Source: JARIHD01 sp964610985 (lineage in GTDB: Bacteria; Patescibacteriota; Saccharimonadia; Saccharimonadales; UBA4665). Taken from it: a stretch of 47,979 bases of DNA. Below, one piece after another: positions 23,143-31,707 of this stretch. The position numbers and the translations under genes are program-made. Under the pieces are notes generated by a model that worked only from the letters and a program-made list of their open reading frames with translations, searched no databases and had not been told where the DNA came from. The stretch spans positions 1 through 47,979 of the forward strand of contig CAZSZJ010000009.1 of the NCBI GenBank assembly GCA_964610985.1, given 5' to 3'. Every line of letters starts with the position of its first letter. The stretch's first letter is position 1.

Positions 23143-24171
23143 ATGGTCGAAGCGCTCAACCGTATTCCCGAAATACATGTCGACATCCCTGATATGCCGG
23201 CGATTAACCTTGAGTGTCATTTTCCCGTTGAGCAGTCAGTAAAGAAACGATTGGTCAAAGCGCCGCTACTTGAGCGCGAGCAAGAGGCTAATTTGGCGCG
23301 TCGAATAGAGGTCGGCGTGCTGGCATATGACGAGTATGAGCGGCGTGATGATTGGGCTGACCAGCAAAAGGAAGCGGATCAACAGCGATTAACCGACTTA
23401 CAGACGCTAATCGAGGACGGCAAGCGGGCGCAGCAGTATTTTTTGTTTTGCAATCTCCGGCTGGTACATCAGCGGGCTTCGATGGCGACTACCAGAAAGA
23501 GCGAGCCGCTTGTCGACATGATGAACAACGGTGTGCTCGGCCTCATTCGGGCGATGCAGAAGTTTGACTATCAAAAGGGCAACAAATTTAGCACATTCGC
23601 GATGTTCTGGATTTTGCAAAGCATCGCGAACGAACATCACCATACGGGTACGCTTATTCGTAAGCCCGCCCATATTTGGGTAAGGTATGAAAGACTCAAA
23701 AGAGAAGAAAAAAAGCTTCGAGAAACCAACAGCCGCGCTCCAACTCTACGGGAACTCGCAAGAGCGGCCGAGCTCACTCTCGAGGAAATGGGTGAGGTGA
23801 ACGACTATATGGCCGACCCGGAATCTCTTGAAGCGCCGGTTGGGCGAGGTGGTTATTTGGGGCGGATGATAGTAGACGGCGACACTGATCTTTTAGGTGA
23901 TGTGGCACTTAATAGTGCCAGAGAGCTCTACCGCGAAAACTTGGATCGCGTTTTATCGTCGCGTGAGGCTTTTGTAGTGCGTCATTTGGTGGGCTGGGAA
24001 GCCACACCCAAGGCATACGAAGAGATAGGTGAGTTGGTGGGCTGCTCGACCGTTGCGGCTGCACAAATGGGGCGGCGCGCGCTTGCTAAGCTAGCTCACC
24101 CCAGTAGTGATATGCAGATCGACGACCTTGCACGATTGGCCAACTTTGGCTATGCCGTAAGCAAGAATTAG
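23143..24171 (+). CDS. sigma-70 family sigma factor, non-primary type
   Basis: A 342-residue sigma factor. Region 1.2 is recognisable at about residues 40-56 (LLEREQEANLARRIEVG), regions 2.1-2.4 at about 100-185, containing NLRLVHQ and GLIRAMQKFDYQKGNKFST, region 3 at about 185-225, and region 4 at about 265-315 with EEIGELVGCSTVAAAQMGRR. Region 2.4 differs from the housekeeping consensus (FWILQSIANEHHH in place of WWIRQAI), so it probably reads a modified promoter. It could instead be a rapidly evolved alternative factor of group 3. TACAAA six bases before the ATG suggests a leaderless start. No anti-sigma gene is seen. Confidence 0.87.
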   Translation: MVEALNRIPEIHVDIPDMPAINLECHFPVEQSVKKRLVKAPLLEREQEANLARRIEVGVLAYDEYERRDDWADQQKEADQQRLTDLQTLIEDGKRAQQYFLFCNLRLVHQRASMATTRKSEPLVDMMNNGVLGLIRAMQKFDYQKGNKFSTFAMFWILQSIANEHHHTGTLIRKPAHIWVRYERLKREEKKLRETNSRAPTLRELARAAELTLEEMGEVNDYMADPESLEAPVGRGGYLGRMIVDGDTDLLGDVALNSARELYRENLDRVLSSREAFVVRHLVGWEATPKAYEEIGELVGCSTVAAAQMGRRALAKLAHPSSDMQIDDLARLANFGYAVSKN

Positions 24172-24176
24172 AACCC

Positions 24177-24205
24177 TTGACTTTACATAGTACCTTGTAT
24201 AGCAT
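24177..24205 (+). promoter_or_regulatory. leaderless promoter of the padR-pspC pair
   Basis: TTGACT (24177-24182), 17 bases, TAGCAT (24200-24205), then six bases to the ATG at 24212. The spacer contains TAC-CTT-GTA, a small palindrome that could be a site for the PadR protein itself, as in autoregulated PadR systems. Confidence 0.55.
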
Positions 24206-24211
24206 AGAAGC

Positions 24212-24571
24212 ATGCACGACATAGGTAAAAACGAGTCGGAATATTCGAACCAGTTGGCGGTACAGATGCGCAAAGGCGTGTTGGTGTACTGCGTTTTGTT
24301 GGTCTGCGACGGTCAACCGGTGTATTCCAGCGATGTCATCCGTCGGTTGCGACAGGCTGAATTGATTGTGGTGGAAGGTACATTGTATCCGCTGCTCAAT
24401 CGTTTGGCTCGCGACAAGTTGCTGGGCTATGAGTGGCGTGAGTCCGAACAAGGTCCGCCGCGCAAATATTATTGGGTGACCAGCGAGGGCAAAGCTGTTT
24501 TGGCTCAGCTTCAAAACGCATACAAACAGCTAGACGGCTCGATAACCAAACTTGAAGAAGGAGTAGTATGA
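24212..24571 (+). CDS. PadR-family transcriptional regulator
   Basis: A 119-residue winged-helix regulator. The N-terminal part KGVLVYCVLLVCDGQPVYSSDVIRRL, VVEGTLYPLLNRLARDKLL and RKYYWVTSEGKAVL reproduce the PadR fold in order. PadR proteins usually repress their own operon and release DNA on binding a ligand. Its stop overlaps the ATG of the PspC-domain gene (ATGA), forming a two-gene unit of a kind common in bacteria, where the regulator controls an envelope protein. Transcription appears leaderless. Confidence 0.92.
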   Translation: MHDIGKNESEYSNQLAVQMRKGVLVYCVLLVCDGQPVYSSDVIRRLRQAELIVVEGTLYPLLNRLARDKLLGYEWRESEQGPPRKYYWVTSEGKAVLAQLQNAYKQLDGSITKLEEGVV

Positions 24572-26034
24572 ACGAAATAAAACGGATCCATCTGGGGCGT
24601 CAGCCCTTTACGATCTCGGTCGAAGCACACCGGGCGTTGCGCGACTATTTACAGGAAATCGAACGTCAGGTTGGTGCTGATTCCGAAGTTATCAAAGAAG
24701 TCGAAATGCGCATGGCCGAACTGCTTGGCGAGCGCGGCATTAGCGGCGAAAAAGTGGTATTGACCGAAGATGTCGACTTTTTAAAGGAGCAGCTTGGCGA
24801 GCCGCGCGACTTTAAGGACGAGGATGCCAAAGAGGACGAGGAAGGGAGCCAAAAGACCGCTGAGGACACTGCGGAAAAAGCCGAAAACGCATCAGCCAGC
24901 GGCCCTCGCCAGCTGTACCGGGACCCGGAGCATGGCATGATCGCCGGTGTGGCCGCGGGGCTTGCGACGTACCTTAATATTGACGTCCTGATCGTGCGCA
25001 TTCTGTTCGTAGTATTGGCATTTGCCAGTGGCGCCGGCATCGTCCTGTATATTTTGTTATGGATTTTGGCACCGGAAGCAAAGACATCGAGCGACCGGTT
25101 GAAAATGCGGGGAAAAGCCGTCACGGTCGATAGCATCAAGGCAGCTGTCGACCGGGCAGATTTTCCTGGCGCAGCCCAGCGGGCCGGCACTTCGATAAGC
25201 CGGGGAGTTGCACCTGTATTCATGGGCATACTAAAGGCGTTTCTCATATTCTTTGGCCTGATCTTTGTGGTCGCGGGCACGGCCATTATCTTTGGTGGGC
25301 TTACGACTGGACTCGGCGTTTTGACGCATCAGATTTATGTGGGTCTAGATGTCATCTTTCCGGTGACGGTGCGTGATCGCTGGGCGGTAGGAGCAGCCAT
25401 GCTTGTGGCGACACTCATTGGCTTGTTCTTTATACTCATCGGGATTGCCACGATACGGCGCAAATGGAAAGTGCCAGGTTGGGTGGTGGCGACATTGGCT
25501 GGTCTGTTTTTGGCGGCTGCTGCAGCAACAACGGCGCTTGGGTTGGATTCGACAGCACAAGTCCGGTCGCGGATAGAAGACGCGCGGCATACGCAGACGC
25601 AAGCGCCAGGGGCTTTTACCAAAGTCAAACTTAGCGGTAACGATTTGGTTGCCTTTAAGTACAGTGACACCTACTCTATTGAATATTCGTATCTTGGTAA
25701 ACGCGATGAAAGTGGTATCAAGTTTGATGTAAAAGACGGACTGCTCAGTTTTGACGCGCGCGATTTTCACAAGTCAGTAGCATGTGGGCAGTGGTGTGTG
25801 TACGGATATGATGATGCGCCCCTGGAAGTGACAATTTATGCACCATCAATAGACGACCTGGAGCTACAGCATTTCAGTGCATGTGAGGCCGACGATCCTG
25901 TGGTACGGTTAAATCGCATGCCCGCACAACTTAAGCTTGACGGCGCTACATTTACTTCAGTGGACGAGCTGCACGCTAGCCAGAACGCTGACTATATGAC
26001 GATGAGTAATTGCGTGGATTTTTCTCGTCCGTAG
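24568..26034 (+). CDS. PspC-domain membrane protein
   Basis: A 488-residue envelope protein. Residues 1-85 resemble the cytoplasmic helical domain found with PadR partners; about 90-110 are acidic; a PspC domain occupies about 115-170 (LYRDPEHGMIAGVAAGLATYL, then a membrane helix). Three or more further membrane helices lie at about 220-320. The C-terminal 160 residues form an external beta-rich domain similar in character to the adhesin-like DUF2807 type, with cysteines in VACGQWCVYG. Together with PadR it probably senses or resists envelope stress. The exact signal is unknown. Confidence 0.82.
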   Translation: MNEIKRIHLGRQPFTISVEAHRALRDYLQEIERQVGADSEVIKEVEMRMAELLGERGISGEKVVLTEDVDFLKEQLGEPRDFKDEDAKEDEEGSQKTAEDTAEKAENASASGPRQLYRDPEHGMIAGVAAGLATYLNIDVLIVRILFVVLAFASGAGIVLYILLWILAPEAKTSSDRLKMRGKAVTVDSIKAAVDRADFPGAAQRAGTSISRGVAPVFMGILKAFLIFFGLIFVVAGTAIIFGGLTTGLGVLTHQIYVGLDVIFPVTVRDRWAVGAAMLVATLIGLFFILIGIATIRRKWKVPGWVVATLAGLFLAAAAATTALGLDSTAQVRSRIEDARHTQTQAPGAFTKVKLSGNDLVAFKYSDTYSIEYSYLGKRDESGIKFDVKDGLLSFDARDFHKSVACGQWCVYGYDDAPLEVTIYAPSIDDLELQHFSACEADDPVVRLNRMPAQLKLDGATFTSVDELHASQNADYMTMSNCVDFSRP

Positions 26035-26532
26035 CTATCGGTAATTAGTAAAATTCAGCGGGAAGTCAAAATCCTGGCCGCGGAGCAATTGCATGACCGC
26101 TTGTAGGTCATCTTTGCTTGTGCCGGTTACGCGTACGGCATCGTCATGGATTTGCGACTTTACCTTGGGATATGTGTCGCGGATAAGTTTGGTGATTTTT
26201 TTGGCCTTCTCTTGGTCGAGCCCTTGTTTGAACGGTACTTCCTGCGAGGCTTTGAGATTACTTTCGGTGACGTCCCGAGTGGTGTCGAGTACTTTTTGGC
26301 TTTGGCCGCGGGTGGCCAAACGCTTGCGCACAATATCCAGAATGGCCTCGATCTGCCATTCGCCATTACCGGTGATTTTGAAGCCGGTTTTGGCATCGTT
26401 TAGCCATTCGATCGCGGCGGGTGTGCCCTTAAAATCGTAACGGCTTTCGATTTCGCGCTTGACCTGGTCAAGTACGTTGTTCATTTCTGCTTTGTCGTAT
26501 TCGCTTTCGATATCAAATGAATAAGTTGCCAT
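26035..26532 (-). CDS. YajQ-family nucleotide-binding protein
   Basis: A 165-residue protein of the YajQ (UPF0234) family, some members of which bind cyclic di-GMP. The family start ATYSFDIESEYDKAEMNNVLDQ and the end motif QAVMQLLRGQDFDFPLNFTNYR are both intact, and the length is standard. The ATG at 26532 is chosen because homologs begin here and TATACT ends six bases upstream; an in-frame TTG further upstream is rejected. No Shine-Dalgarno site. Divergent from pheS. Confidence 0.93.
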   Translation of the reverse strand: MATYSFDIESEYDKAEMNNVLDQVKREIESRYDFKGTPAAIEWLNDAKTGFKITGNGEWQIEAILDIVRKRLATRGQSQKVLDTTRDVTESNLKASQEVPFKQGLDQEKAKKITKLIRDTYPKVKSQIHDDAVRVTGTSKDDLQAVMQLLRGQDFDFPLNFTNYR

Positions 26533-26602
26533 AGGTACAGTATACAGGGCTGTCAAGCGGACGCTTCCTAAGAGGTGGCCTTTAGGATATACTGGAGCAC
26601 AT

Positions 26603-27658
26603 ATGAGTTACCAAAACGCGCGCATTGCTGAAGTTGCCGAACTGCTCAAGAGCCGGTTCGACAGTTTGCAGACCAAACAAGACATTTTAAAAGCGGTGGA
26701 GCTAAAGGCATTGTATGCTGAAATCGGCTCATTACCCACCGAAGAACGTGCCGGTTTTGGTAAAGAAATAAATGAGCTAAAAGGCGAACTGGAATCGTTG
26801 GTTGCCGGCTATCAAGAACAGGCCGAGGCTTTGCCTCCTATCGATGTAACCGCGCCCTTCGACATGAATACGCCGGTGGCCAAGCGGCCGCGGTTGTTGT
26901 CCGCTGAGCAAGGTTCGCGCCATCCGCTCATGATCGAACGAGACGTGATTTTGGATATCTTTTACCGCATGGGCTTTACGGCCACCGAAAGTCGCGAACT
27001 CGATGATGATCATCACATGTTTGAGACACTCAACTTTCCTGAAGGCCATCCGGCGCGTGACGATTATGACACATTTATGACGACGCAGCGCGATGCCAAG
27101 GGTAAACAATTCATCGCACCAGCCCATACCAGTACCATGCAAAACCGCATCTTGCAAAAATATAAAGCCAACCTGGAAGAGGGCCGTCCCATTGCCGCCG
27201 TTATCCCCAGCCGCGTATTTCGCAACGAAGATGTTGATGCTCGGCATGACCACACCTTTTACCAGTTTGAGGGCATTTACGTAAACAAAGGTGTGCACGC
27301 CGGCCACCTCATGGCCACTCTCAAAACCTTTTTGCAGGAATATTACCAGCAGGAGCTCGAGATCAAAACACAGCCGTTTTATTTTCCATTTACCGAACCG
27401 AGCTTCGAATTTGCACTGAGCTGTCCGTTTTGCAAAAAGAAAGGCTGTAACGTCTGTAGTCAGAGTGGTTGGATTGAATTGCTGGGTTGCGGTCTGATCC
27501 ACCCGAATGTGTTGCGCATGGCGGACATCGACCCAGAAGTCTACACCGGCTTTGCTTGGGGTGGTGGTATCGACCGATTGGTCATGATGAAATACGACAT
27601 CGAAGACATTCGCCACTTCCAAAGCGGCAAACTCGACTTTTTAAAGCAATTCAACTAG
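26603..27658 (+). CDS. pheS: phenylalanine-tRNA ligase alpha subunit
   Basis: A 351-residue catalytic subunit that charges tRNA-Phe with phenylalanine, acting as a tetramer with PheT. An N-terminal coiled coil for tRNA binding (residues 1-85) precedes the class II core: motif 2 region SRVFRNEDVDARHDHTFYQFEG and motif 3 near FAWGGGIDRLVMMKY. A four-cysteine cluster CPFCKKKGCNVC at about 272-283, likely zinc-binding, is present as in many bacterial PheS proteins. TATACT (26588-26593) lies nine bases before the ATG and GGAG overlaps that interval. First gene of a pheS-HIT-pheT run. Confidence 0.97.
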   Translation: MSYQNARIAEVAELLKSRFDSLQTKQDILKAVELKALYAEIGSLPTEERAGFGKEINELKGELESLVAGYQEQAEALPPIDVTAPFDMNTPVAKRPRLLSAEQGSRHPLMIERDVILDIFYRMGFTATESRELDDDHHMFETLNFPEGHPARDDYDTFMTTQRDAKGKQFIAPAHTSTMQNRILQKYKANLEEGRPIAAVIPSRVFRNEDVDARHDHTFYQFEGIYVNKGVHAGHLMATLKTFLQEYYQQELEIKTQPFYFPFTEPSFEFALSCPFCKKKGCNVCSQSGWIELLGCGLIHPNVLRMADIDPEVYTGFAWGGGIDRLVMMKYDIEDIRHFQSGKLDFLKQFN

Positions 27659-27675
27659 AAAGCGGAGCAGGAGCT

Positions 27676-28134
27676 ATGGTAGAACGAACCATTTTTGACG
27701 AAATCGTAGACGGCAATATTCCGTCCTGGAAAGTATGGGAAGACGCCAACTATCTAGCGTTTTTGACGCCGTTCCCCAATACACCGGGTTTGACGGTGGT
27801 AATCCCCAAGGACAATCCAGGCGATTATATTTTCAATATGGATGACAAAGAGGTGGCTGGGCTGATGGCGGCGTCCAAGAAAGTGGCCAAGCTGCTCGAA
27901 AAAGCCTTGGGCGTAAAGCGCGTTGGTTTGGTATTGGAAGGTACCGGAGTGGCCCATGTGCACGTCAAGTTATATCCCATGCACGGCAAGCTGGGCGGCG
28001 AGACTAATGTTTGGCCTCGGCATCAGGAATTTTACCCTGAATATGCTGGTTACATTTCTACCGTCGAAGGGCCGCGTATGAGCAACGATGATCTCACCGA
28101 AATCCAGCAAAAAATCCAAGAGGCAGCGAAATAA
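27676..28134 (+). CDS. HIT-family nucleotide hydrolase-like protein
   Basis: A 152-residue histidine-triad protein lying between pheS and pheT. The triad region reads VAHVHVKLYPMHG with His94 and His96; the third canonical His position (98) is Lys. Early ERTIFDEIVDG and PNTPGLTVVIPKDNP match the family. The second His of the motif, the nucleophile in HINT enzymes, is retained. AGGAG precedes the ATG at 27676; a much longer in-frame extension inside pheS is rejected. HINT proteins cleave aminoacyl-adenylates, so editing of phenylalanyl-AMP is an attractive but untested role. Confidence 0.88.
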   Translation: MVERTIFDEIVDGNIPSWKVWEDANYLAFLTPFPNTPGLTVVIPKDNPGDYIFNMDDKEVAGLMAASKKVAKLLEKALGVKRVGLVLEGTGVAHVHVKLYPMHGKLGGETNVWPRHQEFYPEYAGYISTVEGPRMSNDDLTEIQQKIQEAAK

Positions 28135-30683
28135 TGAAAATTAGCGTAAATAAGATACATAAGGTTAATCAAATATACGGTTCGGCGGGCCATCCTGCGC
28201 CGAGTGGTGTGGACGATTTGGTAGAACGCATCGGCGCTCAGTTGGGTGCAGTCGAAGAGGTTGTCCGGTTTGGTTTGCGTTTTGACGGCGTGCTGGTAGC
28301 GCGCGTCGTGTCGTGCGAGGATCACCCGGACGCCGACCGTTTACACATCTGTAAGATTGATGACGGCGGCAAGGCTGAGGGTGTTGAGCGTGACGAAAAC
28401 GGATATGTGCAAGTAGTCTGCGGCGCACCAAACGTACGCGTTGGTTTGACTGTTGCCTGGTTGCCGCCCGGATCGACCGTGCCAAATACGGTCGACAAAG
28501 ACCCGTTTGTTCTGGAGGCACGAGCGCTGCGCGGCGTGGTTAGCAGTGGCATGCTCGCTAGCCCCCGTGAACTTGCCATCGGCGATAGCCACGAGGGTAT
28601 CTTGGAGCTTGATACTGATGCCGCGCCCGGCACATCATTTGCCGAGGCTTATAACTTGGTTGACGAAGCTGTTATCGACATCGAAAACAAAATGTTTACG
28701 CACCGGCCCGACTGTTTTGGCATGCTCGGCGTCGCCCGCGAAATCGAAGGCATTTACCACCGGCCATACAAAAGTCCGGCGTGGTATATGCCAAATCCTG
28801 ATTTTCCAGCCGCCGAAACCCAAGAATTGCCGCTCGAAGTGCGCAACGAAATTCCCGAGCTTGTGCCGCGCTTTACGGCGGTCACGATGCGCAGCGTAAC
28901 CATCAAATCAAGCCCCGTTTGGCTCCAGATTTACTTGGCCGAAATGGGCATCCGCGCCATCAACAACATCGTCGATTACACCAATTTCTTTATGCTTGAG
29001 ACGGGGCAACCACTGCATGCCTATGACTATGACAAAGTCGTAGCGCAGGACGCGGGTGCAGACCGCGCAACTATCGTAGTGCGCCACCCCGCGGCAGGCG
29101 AAAAAATCATGCTGCTCAGCGGCAAAGAAATCCAGCCTCGCGCCGAAGCAATTATGATCGCCACCCGTGACCGTCTGATCGGCGTGGGCGGTGTAATGGG
29201 CGGTGCGGACACCGAAGTCGATGAAAACACACGCAATATCATCATCGAAGCCGCCAACTTTGATATGTACTCTATTCGTCGTACCTCTATGGCGCACGGA
29301 TTGTTTACCGACGCCGTAACCAGGTTCAATAAAGGCCAGAGTCCGCTACAAACAAAAACGGTAGTAGCCAAAATTGTCGATACGATTCGAGAGCAGGCGA
29401 ATGGCAAAGTTGCTTGTACACTTATTGACGACAATCATCTGTCCAGCGAAGTCATGGAGCGCGGTTCGCTGCATGCACCGGTCACGCTGACGCGTCAGTT
29501 TATCAATGAACGGCTCGGTTATGACTTATCAGTCGACGAAATTGCCACACTACTCATCAATGTAGAATTTGAGGTGCAAGTAAATGGCGACGAACTGACG
29601 GCTAAAACTCCGTTTTGGCGCACCGACATCGCTATTCCTGAGGACATCGTAGAAGAAGTGGGGCGCTTGTATGGATTTGACCATTTGCCGCTCGAACTGC
29701 CGGGGCGCGATTTGATTCCCGTGCAAAAAGACCGGTTACTCACCCTTAAGACGCAGATCCGAAGTGTGCTCTCTGGCGGCGGCGCAAACGAATTGCTGAC
29801 GTATAGTTTTGTACATGGCAATCTGCTGCAAAAGGTGGAGCAAAATCCAGAACAAGCCTTTGAGCTCAGCAACGCACTCAGCCCTGACCTCCAATATTTC
29901 CGTATGAGTTTACTTCCTAGCTTGCTCGAAAAGATCCATCCCAACATAAAGGCCGGACACGGCGAATTCGCCCTTTATGAAATGGGTAAAGGTCACAACT
30001 TGCTGCACGCCAGCGGCGACGAGGACTTGCCGGGCGAGTTTGACATGCTTGCGTTGGCATATGTCACAGACGACAAGTACGCAGATCCAGAAAAAGGCGC
30101 AGCGTTTTACCGCGCGCGGACATATCTAACGCAACTGGCGCAGCGCCTGGGTATAGCCTTAGTTTTTGTTCCGATCACCGAAGAATCGGACGTGCCGATT
30201 ATGAAACCCTACGATATTTCTCGTTCGGCATTTATACAAACAGAAGATGGTATATTTTTGGGCATAGTCGGTGAGTTTAAACCGAGTGTTCGCCGCGGGC
30301 TTAAGCTGCCGGTTGGCAGCGCTGGCTTTGAAATTGGCCTGCAAGAGCTGGCCGGAATTGCTGGCCGCACGGGTTATACGCAGCTGCCTCGGTTCCCTAA
30401 GCTCGAACAGGACATTTGCCTGAAAGTTCCGGCGGCCACTCCCTACCAAACGGTCTATGATTTTACATGGAAAACGCTCGAAGGCATTCGACCCAAAAAG
30501 ACGTATGCGTCGCTTGTGCCCGTAGACATATATCAGCGCCAGGATGACCAGGCGCACAAACAGATTACACTGAGGATTTCTCTAGCTAGTTACGAACGTA
30601 CGCTAACTGACGACGAGGTCGCAAAAATGCTCGACCAGGTGGCTGCCGAAGCTGGCCGCACAATTCAAGCCGAGCGTGTATAG
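28134..30683 (+). CDS. pheT: phenylalanine-tRNA ligase beta subunit
   Basis: An 849-residue non-catalytic but editing subunit of phenylalanine-tRNA ligase. An EMAP-type tRNA-binding domain lies at about residues 45-165 (RVVSCEDHPDADRLHICKI), followed by the B1/B5 domains, a B3/B4 editing region around 210-400, the class II-like core and the C-terminal FDX anticodon-binding domain (FPKLEQDICLKVP onward). The start overlaps the HIT stop by one base (TAATG). Length is in the family range. Last of the three-gene run. Confidence 0.96.
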   Translation: MKISVNKIHKVNQIYGSAGHPAPSGVDDLVERIGAQLGAVEEVVRFGLRFDGVLVARVVSCEDHPDADRLHICKIDDGGKAEGVERDENGYVQVVCGAPNVRVGLTVAWLPPGSTVPNTVDKDPFVLEARALRGVVSSGMLASPRELAIGDSHEGILELDTDAAPGTSFAEAYNLVDEAVIDIENKMFTHRPDCFGMLGVAREIEGIYHRPYKSPAWYMPNPDFPAAETQELPLEVRNEIPELVPRFTAVTMRSVTIKSSPVWLQIYLAEMGIRAINNIVDYTNFFMLETGQPLHAYDYDKVVAQDAGADRATIVVRHPAAGEKIMLLSGKEIQPRAEAIMIATRDRLIGVGGVMGGADTEVDENTRNIIIEAANFDMYSIRRTSMAHGLFTDAVTRFNKGQSPLQTKTVVAKIVDTIREQANGKVACTLIDDNHLSSEVMERGSLHAPVTLTRQFINERLGYDLSVDEIATLLINVEFEVQVNGDELTAKTPFWRTDIAIPEDIVEEVGRLYGFDHLPLELPGRDLIPVQKDRLLTLKTQIRSVLSGGGANELLTYSFVHGNLLQKVEQNPEQAFELSNALSPDLQYFRMSLLPSLLEKIHPNIKAGHGEFALYEMGKGHNLLHASGDEDLPGEFDMLALAYVTDDKYADPEKGAAFYRARTYLTQLAQRLGIALVFVPITEESDVPIMKPYDISRSAFIQTEDGIFLGIVGEFKPSVRRGLKLPVGSAGFEIGLQELAGIAGRTGYTQLPRFPKLEQDICLKVPAATPYQTVYDFTWKTLEGIRPKKTYASLVPVDIYQRQDDQAHKQITLRISLASYERTLTDDEVAKMLDQVAAEAGRTIQAERV

Positions 30684-30692
30684 TAGATCGTT

Positions 30693-31601
30693 ATGCACGC
30701 CTCTAAAGTACCAAGTATAGAGATGATTCCATTAACGCATCAAATAGCTCGCGAAGTTTTTGCTGATATGGGTGATATTCAGCTAGGGGAGCATTCGACG
30801 CATCAGGAACTGCGCAAAAACCACATTCGCGCAAGTCATGAAACGATCTGGAGCGCCGCGCAAATTGCGCTTGAAGGCGTGACTATGGACCGCTCTGCGG
30901 AGGCGCTCATTCTAGGTGCAGGGTCATGCGGCGACATTCCGCTCGAGCAATTGGCGGATGCGTTTGACCGAACCACCTTAGTTGATATGGATATTCGGCA
31001 TACGCTACAAGCTCGGAATAATTTGCCCGCGTCGCTTCGAAAAAAAGTAGACGTTGTTGCGAAGGATATTACGGGTGTTTTTGATGAGGCCACTGCATGG
31101 ATCGGTGATGACTTCAAATATTTTATTTCTTATCTAGCGCATGCGACAGACGTATTTACCACCATTGATCCGATGACGGCCAGGCCGACCTTTGACAGTC
31201 ATGACTTTGTCGTTTCGCATCTGGTGCACGATCAGTTTCTGGGCACGTTGGCGCGTATAGTACGTGGGGGTGGTGCAGCCCAGTTTGGTTTCGCTAGAGA
31301 ATATTCCGACGATCTAGTCCATGATTTTTACTGGAACGCACTTAAAGCAATAGGCGGGCAGATGCAGGCGGCTCATTTTGATGTCCTAGCCGATACGGTG
31401 CATGCATCGGGCATTGTTCATTTTGCCGGGTCATACGATTTTCGCTACCATGGCTCGCAGGGCGCACATGACAATGACCCGCCGCTTGAGCAGGCGGTAG
31501 ATCGTTTTAATGTGCTGACAGATCCAAACACTTGGCAGTGGCGGATTTCCCCAACCCTGACTTGCAGTGTTGCTGCATACGTACTGCAAGCCACAAAATA
31601 A
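30693..31601 (+). CDS. hypothetical protein with Rossmann methyltransferase-like motif
   Basis: A 302-residue protein. ALILGAGSCGDIPLEQLA at about residues 69-86 and LVDMDI at about 96-101 look like motifs I and II of a class I SAM-dependent methyltransferase. A segment FFF-type helix and VVSHLVHDQFLGTLARIVRGGG follow, compatible with the core fold. The usual (D/N)PP(Y/F) of DNA or protein methyltransferases is absent, so a small-molecule target is more likely, if it is active. TATAGT lies eight bases before the ATG and overlaps the pheT stop. Function is not assigned. Confidence 0.6.
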   Translation: MHASKVPSIEMIPLTHQIAREVFADMGDIQLGEHSTHQELRKNHIRASHETIWSAAQIALEGVTMDRSAEALILGAGSCGDIPLEQLADAFDRTTLVDMDIRHTLQARNNLPASLRKKVDVVAKDITGVFDEATAWIGDDFKYFISYLAHATDVFTTIDPMTARPTFDSHDFVVSHLVHDQFLGTLARIVRGGGAAQFGFAREYSDDLVHDFYWNALKAIGGQMQAAHFDVLADTVHASGIVHFAGSYDFRYHGSQGAHDNDPPLEQAVDRFNVLTDPNTWQWRISPTLTCSVAAYVLQATK

Positions 31602-31707
31602 TCGTCTATAAAATTAGCCAATGCCTTGTTATGATAGATACAGAACGTGAGGGTTAGGGCAGACTGTTTAGTTTGTCTCGCTCGCCGTAAGAGGAGTAAA
31701 GAGGAAT

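Noticed and set aside
26777..27622. Minus-strand open frame of 281 codons within pheS
   Set aside because: It lies opposite a universally conserved gene and has no recognisable motif or start signal.
31602..31707. A tRNA or small RNA between the methyltransferase-like gene and FKBP
   Set aside because: No cloverleaf and no terminator is visible; only a weak GC-poor stem and the FKBP leader with AGAGGA sites are seen.
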